64,000 nucleotides of DNA from Alloyangia pacifica. GTDB lineage: Bacteria > Pseudomonadota > Alphaproteobacteria > Rhodobacterales > Rhodobacteraceae. Shown in pieces: positions 18,008-26,306 of this stretch. The DNA is taken from assembly GCF_003111685.1 (NCBI RefSeq), contig NZ_CP022189.1, forward strand, positions 324,001 to 388,000, read 5' to 3'. The notes below the pieces were generated by a model, which saw nothing but the letters and a program-made list of their open reading frames with translations, was not told where the DNA came from and did not search any database. Position 1 is the stretch's first letter. Each line of letters begins with the position of its first letter. A program made the position numbers and the translations under genes.

Positions 18008-18460
18008 ATGGCTGACCTATATGCATATACCGACGGAGCCTGCTCCGGTAATCCCGGCCCCGGTGGCTGGGGCGTTCTCATGCGCGCGATGGAGGGCGAG
18101 ACCGTCGCCAAGGAGCGCGAGCTCAAGGGCGGCGAGGCGGAGACCACCAACAACCGCATGGAATTGATGGCGGCGATCAGCGCGCTCGAGGCGCTGTCGC
18201 GCCCGTCGAGGATCACCGTCGTCACCGACAGCGCCTACGTGAAGAACGGCGTCACCGGCTGGATTCACGGCTGGAAGCGCAACGGCTGGAAGACCGCCGC
18301 CAAGAAGCCGGTGAAGAATGCCGAGCTCTGGCAGCGGCTGGACGAGGCGCAGAAGCGCCACGACGTGACCTGGGAATGGGTCAAGGGCCACGCCGGCCAC
18401 CCCGAGAACGAGCGCGCGGACGAGCTGGCGCGGGCGGGCATGGCGCCCTTCAAGGGCTGA
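18008..18460 (+). CDS. rnhA: Ribonuclease HI
   Basis: The 150-residue protein has the full type 1 RNase H site: [16 protein letters not shown] (first Asp), [18 protein letters not shown] (Glu), [11 protein letters not shown] (Asp), and the basic protrusion [21 protein letters not shown]. The late [15 protein letters not shown] segment carries the last acidic residue. It degrades RNA in RNA-DNA hybrids. I start at the ATG at 18008, the usual N-terminus. Confidence 0.96.
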   Translation: MADLYAYTDGACSGNPGPGGWGVLMRAMEGETVAKERELKGGEAETTNNRMELMAAISALEALSRPSRITVVTDSAYVKNGVTGWIHGWKRNGWKTAAKKPVKNAELWQRLDEAQKRHDVTWEWVKGHAGHPENERADELARAGMAPFKG

Positions 18461-18464
18461 CGCC

Positions 18465-19088
18465 ATGTCGCCGCTGGTCCTGCTCGACTATGCCTCGGTG
18501 CTGATCTTCGCCCTCACCGGGGCGCTCGTCGCCAGCCGGGCTCAGCTCGACGTGGTGGGCTTTGCCTTTCTCGCCTGCCTGACCGCCGTCGGCGGCGGCA
18601 CCACGCGCGATTTGCTGCTCGACCGCCACCCGGTATTCTGGATCGCCGAGCCCACCTATCTCGCCATCGCCTGCGCCGCGGCGCTGCTGGTCTTCTTCAC
18701 CGCGCACCGGCTGGAGAGCCGGGCCAAGGCGATCCTCTGGCTCGATGCCGCGGCGCTTTCGGTGGCGGTGGCCGCTGGCAGCTCCATCGCGCAAGCCGAG
18801 GGCGCGGCCTGGGGCGTGGTGCTGGTGATGGGGGTGATGACCGGCTGCCTCGGCGGGCTCATGCGCGACGTGGTGGCCAACGAGGTGCCTTTGCTGCTCA
18901 AGCAGGGCGAGCCCTATGCCACCTGCGCGCTCTGCGGCGCAATGGCGCTGCTGGCGGCTGGCTGGCTGGGCCTGCCGCCCTTCTCCTCCGCTTTGGTCTG
19001 CGCCGGGGTGACCTTTGCCCTGCGCGCCTCGGCCCTTGCCTTCGGCTGGGGCATCCCGGTCTACAAGTCGCGCCCACCGCGGGCCTGA
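18465..19088 (+). CDS. Trimeric intracellular cation channel family protein (UPF0126)
   Basis: The 207-residue protein has seven hydrophobic segments in two repeats. The repeat marks are FALTGALVASRAQLDVVGF with GGGTTRDLLL, and MGVMTGCLGGLMRDVVANEVPLLL. Prokaryotic TRIC homologues form K+-permeable trimers; the role here is not established. The ATG lies 4 nt past the rnhA stop, so the two are probably co-translated. A bipartite repeat follows the stop. Confidence 0.9.
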   Translation: MSPLVLLDYASVLIFALTGALVASRAQLDVVGFAFLACLTAVGGGTTRDLLLDRHPVFWIAEPTYLAIACAAALLVFFTAHRLESRAKAILWLDAAALSVAVAAGSSIAQAEGAAWGVVLVMGVMTGCLGGLMRDVVANEVPLLLKQGEPYATCALCGAMALLAAGWLGLPPFSSALVCAGVTFALRASALAFGWGIPVYKSRPPRA

Positions 19089-19100
19089 CGGTCGCCTTGT

Positions 19101-19160
19101 AGGGCGAGGGGCGCTGCCCCTTGTGCGCCCCGGGCGTATTTTCAAAGAGAAGAAGGGCAG
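19101..19160 (+). repeat. Bipartite intergenic repeat, copy 2
   Basis: Block one is AGGGGCGCTGCCCCTTGTG. Block two is CCCCGGGCGTATTTTCAAAG, then AGAAGAAGGGCAGGG. Block one can pair GGGGCGC with GCGCCCC. It sits between two convergent genes, as copy 1 does. Confidence 0.6.
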
Positions 19161-19212
19161 GGATCAAGACGGCTGGGGGCGCGGCGCCTGCGGCGCCCGC
19201 AGCCGATCCGGG

Positions 19213-20391
19213 TCACTGCAGGTCGGCGAAAGCCTTCTGCAGGCGGCTTCCGGCCTCGGCGATGGTGGCGCGGGGCGCGGCGAGGTTGACCCGCAGGAAG
19301 GTCTCGCCGCCGGTGCCGAAGGAGGGGCCGGGGCTGACGGCGATCTTGGCGATATCACGCACCCGCGCGTTGACCTCCTCGAAGTCCATGCCGGTGCCCG
19401 AGAAGTCCACCCAGGCGAGATAGGTCGCCTGCAGCGGCATCGAGCGCAGGCCGGGGATGGCGTTGACCATCTCGTCAAAGAGCGCCCGGTTGCCCTCGAG
19501 ATGGGCGATCTGCGCGTCGACCCATTCCCCGCCCTCGGGCGAATAGGCGGCCGCGGTCATGATCAGGCCGAGCGCGTTGGGCTTGCTGTCGAGCGCGGTC
19601 AGGCGGTGCTCCATCCTCTGGCGCAGCCCGGCGTCGCTGATGGTCAGCGCCCCGACGCGCTGGCCGGCGATGTTGAAGGTCTTCGACGCGGCAGTGAGGG
19701 TGATCAGACGGTCTTCACTTTCAGGGGCCGCCACGGCCATCGGCACGAAGGTCTCGCCCTTGTAGACGAGATCGTGGTGCACCTCGTCCGACAACAGCAT
19801 CAGGTTGTTGCGCTTGGCAAACTCGGCAACTGCGCGCAGCTCGTCCGCGGTCCAGATACGGCCCGAGGGGTTCTGCGGCGAGCACCAGATCAGCATGGTC
19901 TCCTTGCCGGTGAGCCGCGACTGCGCGTCCTCGAGGTCGAGCTCGTAGCGGTCGCCCTCGCGCTTCAGCGGGCATTCGGTGACCACGCGGTCGGCGCGGC
20001 GGATCTTGGCGGCGAACTCGTGGTAGACCGGCGAGAAGATTGCCACGTGGTCGCCCGGGGCGGTGTAGACGTCGAGACACATGGCCACGCCGTTGCCCAG
20101 CCCGTGCACCGGCACGATCCACTCCTGCTCGATGTGCCAGCCGTGGCGCGCCTGCATCCACCATTGCACCGCGCTGGTGTAGAGCCCCATCGCCGAGAAA
20201 TACCCGAAGACGCCCAGATCGACCTGCGCCTGCAGCGCATCACGCACGCAGGGTGCGGTGGGATAATCGGAATCGGCCGTCCACATCGCCAGACCGTCCT
20301 CCTGCGGCACGCCGAAGAGCTTCTCCATGAGGTCCCACTTGGCCGAGCCGGTGCCGCGGCGGTCGATCGGTTGGTCGAAGAGGTCTTTCAT
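19213..20391 (-). CDS. PatB/MalY-type PLP-dependent C-S lyase
   Basis: The 392-residue fold-type I PLP enzyme has AMWTADSDYPTAP near residue 35, WCSPQNPSGRIW (about 165-180), the LSDEVHHDLVYKG motif and the PLP lysine in TAASKTFNIAGQ (about residue 235). These mark the MalY/PatB group, which cleaves cystathionine or other cysteine S-conjugates rather than acting as a general aminotransferase. The exact substrate is inference. It is monocistronic, with a repeat on its 3' side and the deformylase cluster divergent upstream. Confidence 0.9.
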   Translation of the reverse strand: MKDLFDQPIDRRGTGSAKWDLMEKLFGVPQEDGLAMWTADSDYPTAPCVRDALQAQVDLGVFGYFSAMGLYTSAVQWWMQARHGWHIEQEWIVPVHGLGNGVAMCLDVYTAPGDHVAIFSPVYHEFAAKIRRADRVVTECPLKREGDRYELDLEDAQSRLTGKETMLIWCSPQNPSGRIWTADELRAVAEFAKRNNLMLLSDEVHHDLVYKGETFVPMAVAAPESEDRLITLTAASKTFNIAGQRVGALTISDAGLRQRMEHRLTALDSKPNALGLIMTAAAYSPEGGEWVDAQIAHLEGNRALFDEMVNAIPGLRSMPLQATYLAWVDFSGTGMDFEEVNARVRDIAKIAVSPGPSFGTGGETFLRVNLAAPRATIAEAGSRLQKAFADLQ

Positions 20392-20522
20392 GGTCTCACT
20401 GTCACTTTCTGCTCTGGAACTGCCGGAATGCTGCTGCGGACGCTAGCGGCTTGGCGCCCGAGTGCAAGGGGCGGGGGCGCGGGCATCTTGCGCGCTCACG
20501 CGCATTTGCCTAAGTGAAGCGC

Positions 20523-21044
20523 ATGAAACGCCCCATCCTCATCCACCCCGATCCGCGGCTGAAGAAGCTCTGTGCGCCGGTGCCCGACCTGTCGGACGAG
20601 CTGCGCGTGCTGGCCGACGACATGCTCGAGACCATGTATGACGCGCCGGGCATCGGGCTGGCGGCGCCGCAGATCGGCGTGCTGGAACGGCTGATCGTGC
20701 TCGATTGCACGCGCCCCGATGACGGCGACACGCCGCGCCCGCTGGTGATGTTCAACCCGCGGGTGATCGCCAGCTCGGACGAACGCAACGTCTACGAGGA
20801 AGGCTGCCTGTCGATCCCCGAGCAATATGCCGAGGTCGAGCGGCCGAAGATTGTCGAAGTCGAATGGCTGGACCGCGACGGGAAGCTGCAGAAGGAAGAG
20901 TTCGACGGTCTCTGGGCGACCTGCGTGCAGCACGAGATCGACCACCTCGACGGCAAGCTCTTCATCGACTACCTCAAGCCGCTCAAGCGCCAGATGATCA
21001 CCCGCAAGATGGTCAAGCTGAAGCGCGAGAGGGCACGGATTTGA
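20523..21044 (+). CDS. def: Peptide deformylase (copy 1, intact)
   Basis: The 173-residue enzyme removes the formyl group from nascent peptides. All motifs are intact: [10 protein letters not shown] (44-53), EGCLSIP with metal ligand Cys95, and QHEIDHLDG with His137, Glu138 and His141. I start at ATG 20523; an in-frame GTG three codons earlier is also possible. It is first of three tandem def-type genes followed by fmt. The stop overlaps the TTG start of copy 2. Confidence 0.96.
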   Translation: MKRPILIHPDPRLKKLCAPVPDLSDELRVLADDMLETMYDAPGIGLAAPQIGVLERLIVLDCTRPDDGDTPRPLVMFNPRVIASSDERNVYEEGCLSIPEQYAEVERPKIVEVEWLDRDGKLQKEEFDGLWATCVQHEIDHLDGKLFIDYLKPLKRQMITRKMVKLKRERARI

Positions 21045-21553
21045 GCCTGCTGCCGATCCTGCGCTGGCCCGACCCGCGTCTGTCGCAGCGCTGCGCCGAG
21101 GTCGGCTCGGTGGCCGATGTGGCCGGGCTGGTCAGCGATCTTTTTGAGACCATCTATGATGCCCCCGGCCGCGGCCTCGCCGCGCCGCAGGTGGGCGCAA
21201 TGGTGCGGGTCTTCGTCATGGACGCGGGCTGGAAGGACGGCGAGATGACGCCGCGCGCCTGCATCAACCCCGAGATCACCTGGGCCTCGGACGAGCGGGT
21301 GACTGGCCCGGAGGGCTGCCTGTCGATCCCCGGTGTCACCGCTGAGGTTGTACGTCACGCCCGCATCCGCCTGGCCTATACCGATCTCACCGGCGAGGTG
21401 CAGGAGGTCGATCTGGCGGGCGCCGAGGCGATCGTCGCGCAGCACGAGTACGACCATCTGGACGGTCTGGTGCATTTTGACCGCCTCGAGGCCGAGGCGC
21501 GTAGCGCGCTGGTCGCCGACTACGAGGCGCTGGCGCAAGGAAGCTGCCAATGA
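21041..21553 (+). CDS. def: Peptide deformylase (copy 2, intact)
   Basis: This is a second 170-residue deformylase with GRGLAAPQVG, EGCLSIPG (Cys93) and QHEYDHLDG (His135, Glu136, His139), so it should be catalytic. The start is a TTG at 21041 that overlaps the stop of copy 1 (TTGA), with GAGAGGG seven bases upstream. Copies 1 and 2 are clearly diverged, so this is an old duplication rather than a recent one. Confidence 0.93.
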   Translation: MSLLPILRWPDPRLSQRCAEVGSVADVAGLVSDLFETIYDAPGRGLAAPQVGAMVRVFVMDAGWKDGEMTPRACINPEITWASDERVTGPEGCLSIPGVTAEVVRHARIRLAYTDLTGEVQEVDLAGAEAIVAQHEYDHLDGLVHFDRLEAEARSALVADYEALAQGSCQ

Positions 21554-22044
21554 CCGCACGCCCCTGCATTCCCTGGCCCGACAAGCGCCTGCGCACGCCC
21601 GCCGCGCCGGTCGAGGCGATCACCGACGAGATCCGCGGCGTCTGGGACGACATGATCGACACGATGGAAGCGATGCCCGGCGTCGGCCTTGCCGCGCCAC
21701 AGATCGGGGTGATGCTGCGGCTCGCCGTGGTCGATGCCTCGGAGGAGCGCGGCAAGGCGATCCGCATGGCCAACCCCGAGATCCTGCACGCCTCGGTGAA
21801 GATGAACAGCCATGAAGAGGCGAGCCCGAACCTGCCCGGCGTCTGGGCCAAGATCGAGCGCCCGCGCGGCGTGACCGTGCGCTTCATGAACGCCGAGGGC
21901 GAGATGCAGGAGCAGGACTTCGTCGGGCTCTGGGCGACCTCGGTGCAGCACCAGGTCGATCACCTGAACGGCAAGATGTATTTCGATCATCTCGGCAAGG
22001 TGAAGCGCGACATGCTGATCCGCCGCGCCAAGAAGCGCGGCTGA
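21550..22044 (+). CDS. Deformylase-like protein lacking catalytic residues (copy 3)
   Basis: The 164-residue protein keeps the deformylase fold and the first motif [10 protein letters not shown]. The second motif reads EEASPNLPG where EGCLSIP is expected, so the metal-ligand Cys becomes Ser92. The third motif reads QHQVDHLNG, so the catalytic Glu becomes Gln135 while His134 and His138 remain. A normal Fe2+/Zn2+ deformylase reaction is therefore unlikely. The frame is intact, starts within the copy 2 stop (ATGA) and keeps normal codon use, so it looks maintained rather than decayed. A ribosome- or peptide-binding role is speculation. Confidence 0.9.
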   Translation: MTARPCIPWPDKRLRTPAAPVEAITDEIRGVWDDMIDTMEAMPGVGLAAPQIGVMLRLAVVDASEERGKAIRMANPEILHASVKMNSHEEASPNLPGVWAKIERPRGVTVRFMNAEGEMQEQDFVGLWATSVQHQVDHLNGKMYFDHLGKVKRDMLIRRAKKRG

Positions 22045-22089
22045 CGCACGCCCTTGTCCGAGGCTGCGCTGGCGGCGCGGGCGGAATTT

Positions 22090-22116
22090 GCGTATTTGTC
22101 AAAGTGAAGAAGGGGC
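22090..22116 (+). repeat. Bipartite intergenic repeat, partial copy 3
   Basis: Only the second block is clear: GCGTATTTGTCAAAGTGAAG followed by AAGGGG. It lies between the third def-type gene and fmt, which otherwise look like one operon. Confidence 0.55.
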
Positions 22117-22177
22117 GGGCGCTGTCGGGCGGGCCGCTACCCTAAGGGTATCTTTGGAAACAGGAAAGGGGCGGCGG

Positions 22178-23092
22178 ATGCGCGTGGTCTTCATGGGAAC
22201 GCCGGACTTTTCGGTGCCGGTGCTCGAGTCGCTGGTCGGGGCCGGACACGAGATCGCCGCGGTCTACAGCCAGCCGCCGCGGCCCGCCGGGCGCGGCAAG
22301 AAGGACCGGCCCTCGCCGGTGCAGGCCCGCGCCGAGGCGCTGGGGCTGGAGGTGCGCCACCCGGCGAGCCTGCGGGGGGCTGACGAGCAGGCGGAATTCG
22401 CCGCGCTGAAGGCCGATGTGGCGGTGGTCGTGGCCTACGGGCTGATCCTGCCGCAGGCGATCCTCGATGCGCCTGCGCGCGGCTGTCTGAATATCCATGC
22501 GTCCTTGCTGCCGCGCTGGCGCGGGGCGGCGCCGATCCACCGGGCGATCTTGTCCGGCGACCCGGAGACCGGCGTGTGCATCATGCAGATGGAGGCGGGG
22601 CTCGACACCGGTCCGGTGCTGCTGCGCGAGGCGCTCACCATTGGCGCCGAGGAGACCACCGGGGAGTTGCATGACCGGCTCTCGAAGATGGGCGCCCGGC
22701 TTATCGTCACCGCGCTCGAGCGGCTGGACCTGCTGGAGCCAGTGCCGCAGCCCGAGGCGGGGGTGACCTATGCGCAGAAGATCGACAAGGCCGAGGCGGT
22801 GCTGGACTGGAGCCTGCCCGCCGAGGAGGTCTCGCGGCGAATCCGCGGGCTGGCGCCCTTCCCGGGGGCCTGGACCATGGTGGATGGCGAACGCGTCAAG
22901 CTCCTCGGCGCGCGGGTGGTTCCGGGCGAGGGCGCGCCGGGCGAGGCGCTGGACGGGGGCTTCGTCATCGCCTGCGGCGCGGGCGCGGTGCAGATCACCC
23001 GGGCGCAGCGCGCGGGCAAGGGCGCGCAGGATGCGGAGACCTTCCTGCGCGGCATGAAGGTTCCCGCCGGCACGGTGCTGGGCGGCGCATAG
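22178..23092 (+). CDS. fmt: Methionyl-tRNA formyltransferase
   Basis: The 304-residue enzyme formylates initiator Met-tRNA, the step that deformylase later reverses. It starts [17 protein letters not shown], has the formyl-transfer signature with Asn, His and Asp in [16 protein letters not shown] and [10 protein letters not shown], and a C-terminal OB-like domain. I start at ATG 22178, the universal N-terminus, with an AAAGGGG site upstream. Placement after def is the usual arrangement, but here three def-type genes precede it. Confidence 0.96.
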   Translation: MRVVFMGTPDFSVPVLESLVGAGHEIAAVYSQPPRPAGRGKKDRPSPVQARAEALGLEVRHPASLRGADEQAEFAALKADVAVVVAYGLILPQAILDAPARGCLNIHASLLPRWRGAAPIHRAILSGDPETGVCIMQMEAGLDTGPVLLREALTIGAEETTGELHDRLSKMGARLIVTALERLDLLEPVPQPEAGVTYAQKIDKAEAVLDWSLPAEEVSRRIRGLAPFPGAWTMVDGERVKLLGARVVPGEGAPGEALDGGFVIACGAGAVQITRAQRAGKGAQDAETFLRGMKVPAGTVLGGA

Positions 23093-23106
23093 CGGGAGGA
23101 CACGGC

Positions 23107-23343
23107 ATGGGCATTCTCTGGCTTCTGATCATCGGCGCCGCGGCGGGCTTCTTTGCCACGCGAGTCATGCAGGTGCGGACTGGCGTGCTGCAGACGGTGG
23201 CCCTCGGCATGGGCGGTGCGCTCATCGGCGGGCTTGTGCTGCGCGGGCTGATCGCGGTGACCGGTGCGCTCGCCGGGCTCATCGGCGCGGTGCTGGGCGC
23301 GATGCTCCTGATCTGGATCCTTCAGAGGTTCGGGTCGCGCTGA
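23107..23343 (+). CDS. GlsB/YeaQ/YmgE family small membrane protein
   Basis: The 78-residue protein has three glycine-rich hydrophobic segments and the family opening GILWLLIIGAAAGFFATRV. Such proteins are often stress-induced; the molecular function is not settled. It starts 14 bp after fmt and may be co-transcribed. A second, clearly different member lies at 38716-38958. Confidence 0.8.
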   Translation: MGILWLLIIGAAAGFFATRVMQVRTGVLQTVALGMGGALIGGLVLRGLIAVTGALAGLIGAVLGAMLLIWILQRFGSR

Positions 23344-23420
23344 GCTAGCACGCCCCGGCTGTGCGCTCATGCCTGAGGGGCTGCGCGCGAGTGCCTGTTT
23401 GCCGGGACAGGCAGCTCCCC

Positions 23421-23449
23421 TACGTATTTCTTGAAAGAAAACGCAGGGA
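23421..23449 (+). repeat. Diverged relative of the bipartite repeat (weak)
   Basis: TACGTATTTCTTGAAAGAAA followed by ACGCAGGGA resembles block two of the repeat, and GGCAGCTCCCC just upstream resembles block one. The match is poor. It contains an inverted pair TTTCTT/AAGAAA and lies just before the GST start. Confidence 0.3.
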
Positions 23450-23460
23450 GCGCGCACATC

Positions 23461-24441
23461 ATGGGCCAACTGGTCGACGGCGAATGGCAGGACACCTGGT
23501 ATGACACCAGCAAGACTGGCGGGAAATTTGTCCGGTCCACTGCCAAGTTCCGCAACTGGATCACCGCGGACGGCAGCGCAGGACCCTCGGGCGAGGGCGG
23601 CTTCAAGGCCGAACCGGACCGCTATCATCTTTACGTCAGCTATGCCTGCCCCTGGGCGCATCGAGCGCTGATTTTCCGGGCCCTCAAGGGGCTCGAAGAC
23701 CTCATCCCCGTGAGCGTCGTCCATCCCGAGATGCTGTCCGAAGGCTGGGAGTTCCGCACCGATTTCGATGGTGCCACCGGCGACCGGCTGCACGATCTGC
23801 CCTTCCTGCGCGACATCTATCTCAAAGCCGATCCGGAGATCTCGGGGCGGGTGACCGTGCCGGTGCTCTGGGATCGCCAGCGCAAGACCATCGTGTCCAA
23901 CGAGAGCGCCGAGATCATCCGCATGTTCAACTCTGCCTTCGACGGGCTGACTGGCAACACGGATGACTATTGGCCCGAGGCGCTGCGCGAGGCCATCGAG
24001 CCGGTGAACGCGCGCATCTACGACACGGTCAACAACGGCGTCTACAAGGCGGGCTTCGCGACCTCGCAGGAGGCCTACGAGGCAGCGGTTCTGCCGCTCT
24101 TCGAGACGCTCGATTGGCTGGAAGCGCGCCTGTCCGACCAGCGCTACCTGATGGGCGACCGGATCACCGAGGCCGATTGGCGGCTGTTCACCACGCTGAT
24201 CCGCTTCGATACGGTCTACCATGGCCATTTCAAGTGCAACCGGCGCCGCATCGTCGACTACCCGGCGCTTTGGGCCTATGTGCGCGAGCTTTACCAATGG
24301 CCGGGCGTGGCAGAGACGGTGCGGCTCGACCACATCACGCGGCACTACCACTACAGCCACGACACGATCAATCCGCACCGCATCGTCCCGATCGGGCCGG
24401 TGCTCGAGCTCGATGCGCCGCATGGGCGCGACGCGCTCTAA
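23461..24441 (+). CDS. Glutathione S-transferase family, glutathionyl-hydroquinone reductase type
   Basis: The 326-residue protein has the YqjG/Xi-class layout: a thioredoxin-like N-half with catalytic cysteine in YVSYACPWAHRALI (about residue 63), VPVLWDRQ and SNESAEIIRMFN glutathione-binding segments, and a long helical C-half with GDRITEADWRLFTTLIRFD. Such enzymes reduce glutathionyl-hydroquinones. I start at ATG 23461 with AGGGAG ten bases upstream. The stop overlaps the convergent receiver gene by 4 bp. Confidence 0.92.
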   Translation: MGQLVDGEWQDTWYDTSKTGGKFVRSTAKFRNWITADGSAGPSGEGGFKAEPDRYHLYVSYACPWAHRALIFRALKGLEDLIPVSVVHPEMLSEGWEFRTDFDGATGDRLHDLPFLRDIYLKADPEISGRVTVPVLWDRQRKTIVSNESAEIIRMFNSAFDGLTGNTDDYWPEALREAIEPVNARIYDTVNNGVYKAGFATSQEAYEAAVLPLFETLDWLEARLSDQRYLMGDRITEADWRLFTTLIRFDTVYHGHFKCNRRRIVDYPALWAYVRELYQWPGVAETVRLDHITRHYHYSHDTINPHRIVPIGPVLELDAPHGRDAL

Positions 24442-24824
24442 AGCGCGGGCTGAGAGCTCAGACGACGCAGCGCGCCGTAGTGTTCGACCATGGCGGCCAG
24501 GTCGGCGGGGGCCGTCGCCGTGGGCAGGTAGGCGCAGGCATTGGCGCAGTGACGGAAGATCGAGCCGTCAGAAAAGACTGGCGCGTTCGTCACGAAGACG
24601 ACGCGGCAGTTGGGCTGCCGGTAAGAGGCGAAATCCGCGACCGCAAGTGCGCTGCCCGCGGCGAGCATCAGGTCGAGCACGATCACGTCGATGTCTTCGC
24701 CGCGGAGCATCTGGGTTGCCCCCTCTTGGTCCTGCGCGACGAGGACGTCGGCGCCGTTGCCTGCAAGATGGCGGCTCCAAATCCGGGCGAGGGTCTGGTC
24801 ACCTTGTACGATGAGGACTTTCAT
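24438..24824 (-). CDS. Stand-alone response-regulator receiver protein, partly degenerate
   Basis: The 128-residue protein is a single CheY-like domain with no output domain. The phospho-acceptor Asp51 is present (VIVLDLML) and Thr79 matches the switch Thr/Ser. The usual acidic pair near residues 7-8 reads Gln-Gly, with one Asp at 9. The invariant lysine before a cis-proline near residue 102 is Thr. Phosphorylation may be weak or absent. No histidine kinase lies nearby. Confidence 0.8.
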   Translation of the reverse strand: MKVLIVQGDQTLARIWSRHLAGNGADVLVAQDQEGATQMLRGEDIDVIVLDLMLAAGSALAVADFASYRQPNCRVVFVTNAPVFSDGSIFRHCANACAYLPTATAPADLAAMVEHYGALRRLSSQPAL

Positions 24825-25067
24825 TCATCATCTCCCGGTGGACACTTCCCCTTGAAGCAGCTGACCGTGATCTCTTCTCGATTTTAGCCGGATTTGTCCT
24901 GCTCCACTGTTTTCGGGCGGCTTCCTAAACAAAACATTAATTTTGCCGGGCAGGGATGAATATTCGCTCACAGAGCCTGCAACCGGGCGTGATCGGTGCG
25001 GAGCCCGGACCGCTTGCCTGCCGGTCGCTGGCTGATAGGGTGGGGGCAGTCTTTGTGCGAGGTGTCG

Positions 25068-26243
25068 ATGCGTGTCCTGCCCTTCCTGACCGCCCTGCTG
25101 CTTCCCGTGGCGGCGCAGGCGCAATCGGTGCCCTGCGGCGGCGACTTCCGCGACTTCTTGCGCGGGGTGTCCGAAGAGGCCGTGGCGCAAGGCGCGAACC
25201 CGGCGATGGCAGACCGCTTCTTCTACGGCCTCAGGCAGGACCCCAAGGTCCTGAAAGCCGACCGGGCGCAGGGCATCTTCCAGGCCCCTTTCATCGAGTT
25301 CTCGCGCAAGCTGATCTCGCAGGACCGGCTCGACAAGGGGCGCCGCAAGGCCGACGAGTGGGATGCCGTTTTTGACCGGATCGAGCGCGACTACGGCATC
25401 TCGCGCGGGGTGCTGCTGGCATTCTGGGCCTTCGAGACCGACTACGGTGGCTACCAGGGCAACTTCAACACCGCCAATGCGCTGGCCACGCTGGCGCATG
25501 ATTGCCGTCGGCCCGAGCTGTTCCGCCCGCAGTTGATCGCCGCGCTCGAGCTTTACGAGCACGGCGATTTCGACCCTGCGACCACCACCGGGGCCTGGGC
25601 GGGAGAGATCGGCATGGTACAGATGCTGCCCCGGGACATCATCGAGAACGGCGTCGACGGCGATGGCGACGGGCACGTGCGGCTCAAGGCGTCGGTGCCC
25701 GATGCGCTGATGTCGGGCGCACGGATGCTCTCGGGCCTTGGCTGGCGTCCCAACGAGCCCTGGCTGCAGGAGATCACCCTACCGGCGGAGTTCGACTGGT
25801 CGATGACCGGCCTGGAAACGAGCCTGACCGTCGCCGAATGGGAGCGGCTGGGAGTTGCCGGGCGCAATGGCGCGCTGGATGACGGGCGGTTGCAGGCCTC
25901 GATCATCTTGCCACATGGGCGGGGAGGTCCGGCCTTCATCGCCTATCCGAACTTCCGGGTCTTCTTCGAGTGGAACCAGAGCTTCACCTACGTGCTGACC
26001 GCGGGGTACTTCGCCACAAGGCTCGAGGGCGCGCCGGTCTACGACGCGGGCAGCCCTGCGCCGGGGCTTTCAGGGCCGCAGATGCAGCAGTTGCAGCGCA
26101 AGTTGCAGGCGCGCGGCTTCGACGTCGGAGAGGCGGATGGCATCCTCGGCGCGGGGACGCGGAGCGCGGTGCGGAAAGTGCAGGCCGAAATGGGTCTCGC
26201 TGTCGATGGCTGGCCGACGGCAGAGCTCCTGCAGGGCTTCTGA
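25068..26243 (+). CDS. Lytic murein transglycosylase (MltB type) with peptidoglycan-binding domain
   Basis: The 391-residue secreted protein has a signal peptide (about residues 1-20, ending AAQAQ), an SLT_2 catalytic domain with the catalytic Glu in LLAFWAFETDYGG (about residue 125) and the EIGMVQMLPRDII segment, then a C-terminal PG_binding_1 domain (about 330-390, LQARGFDVGEADGILGAGT). It cleaves glycan strands to 1,6-anhydro ends. There is no lipobox cysteine at the cleavage site, so it is probably soluble in the periplasm. I start at ATG 25068; the 243 bp upstream gap holds no other gene. Confidence 0.93.
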   Translation: MRVLPFLTALLLPVAAQAQSVPCGGDFRDFLRGVSEEAVAQGANPAMADRFFYGLRQDPKVLKADRAQGIFQAPFIEFSRKLISQDRLDKGRRKADEWDAVFDRIERDYGISRGVLLAFWAFETDYGGYQGNFNTANALATLAHDCRRPELFRPQLIAALELYEHGDFDPATTTGAWAGEIGMVQMLPRDIIENGVDGDGDGHVRLKASVPDALMSGARMLSGLGWRPNEPWLQEITLPAEFDWSMTGLETSLTVAEWERLGVAGRNGALDDGRLQASIILPHGRGGPAFIAYPNFRVFFEWNQSFTYVLTAGYFATRLEGAPVYDAGSPAPGLSGPQMQQLQRKLQARGFDVGEADGILGAGTRSAVRKVQAEMGLAVDGWPTAELLQGF

Positions 26244-26269
26244 ACGCAATTCTGCAGGCCTGCGTAAAG

Positions 26270-26302
26270 GGCCGGGCGGACAACGCCCGGCCTTGGTGTT
26301 TT
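26270..26302 (+). terminator. Terminator-like hairpin after the transglycosylase
   Basis: A perfect 9-bp stem GGCCGGGCG/CGCCCGGCC with loop GACAA is followed by TTGGTGTTTT. The U-tract is interrupted, so termination may be partial. Confidence 0.5.
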
Positions 26303-26306
26303 GCGA

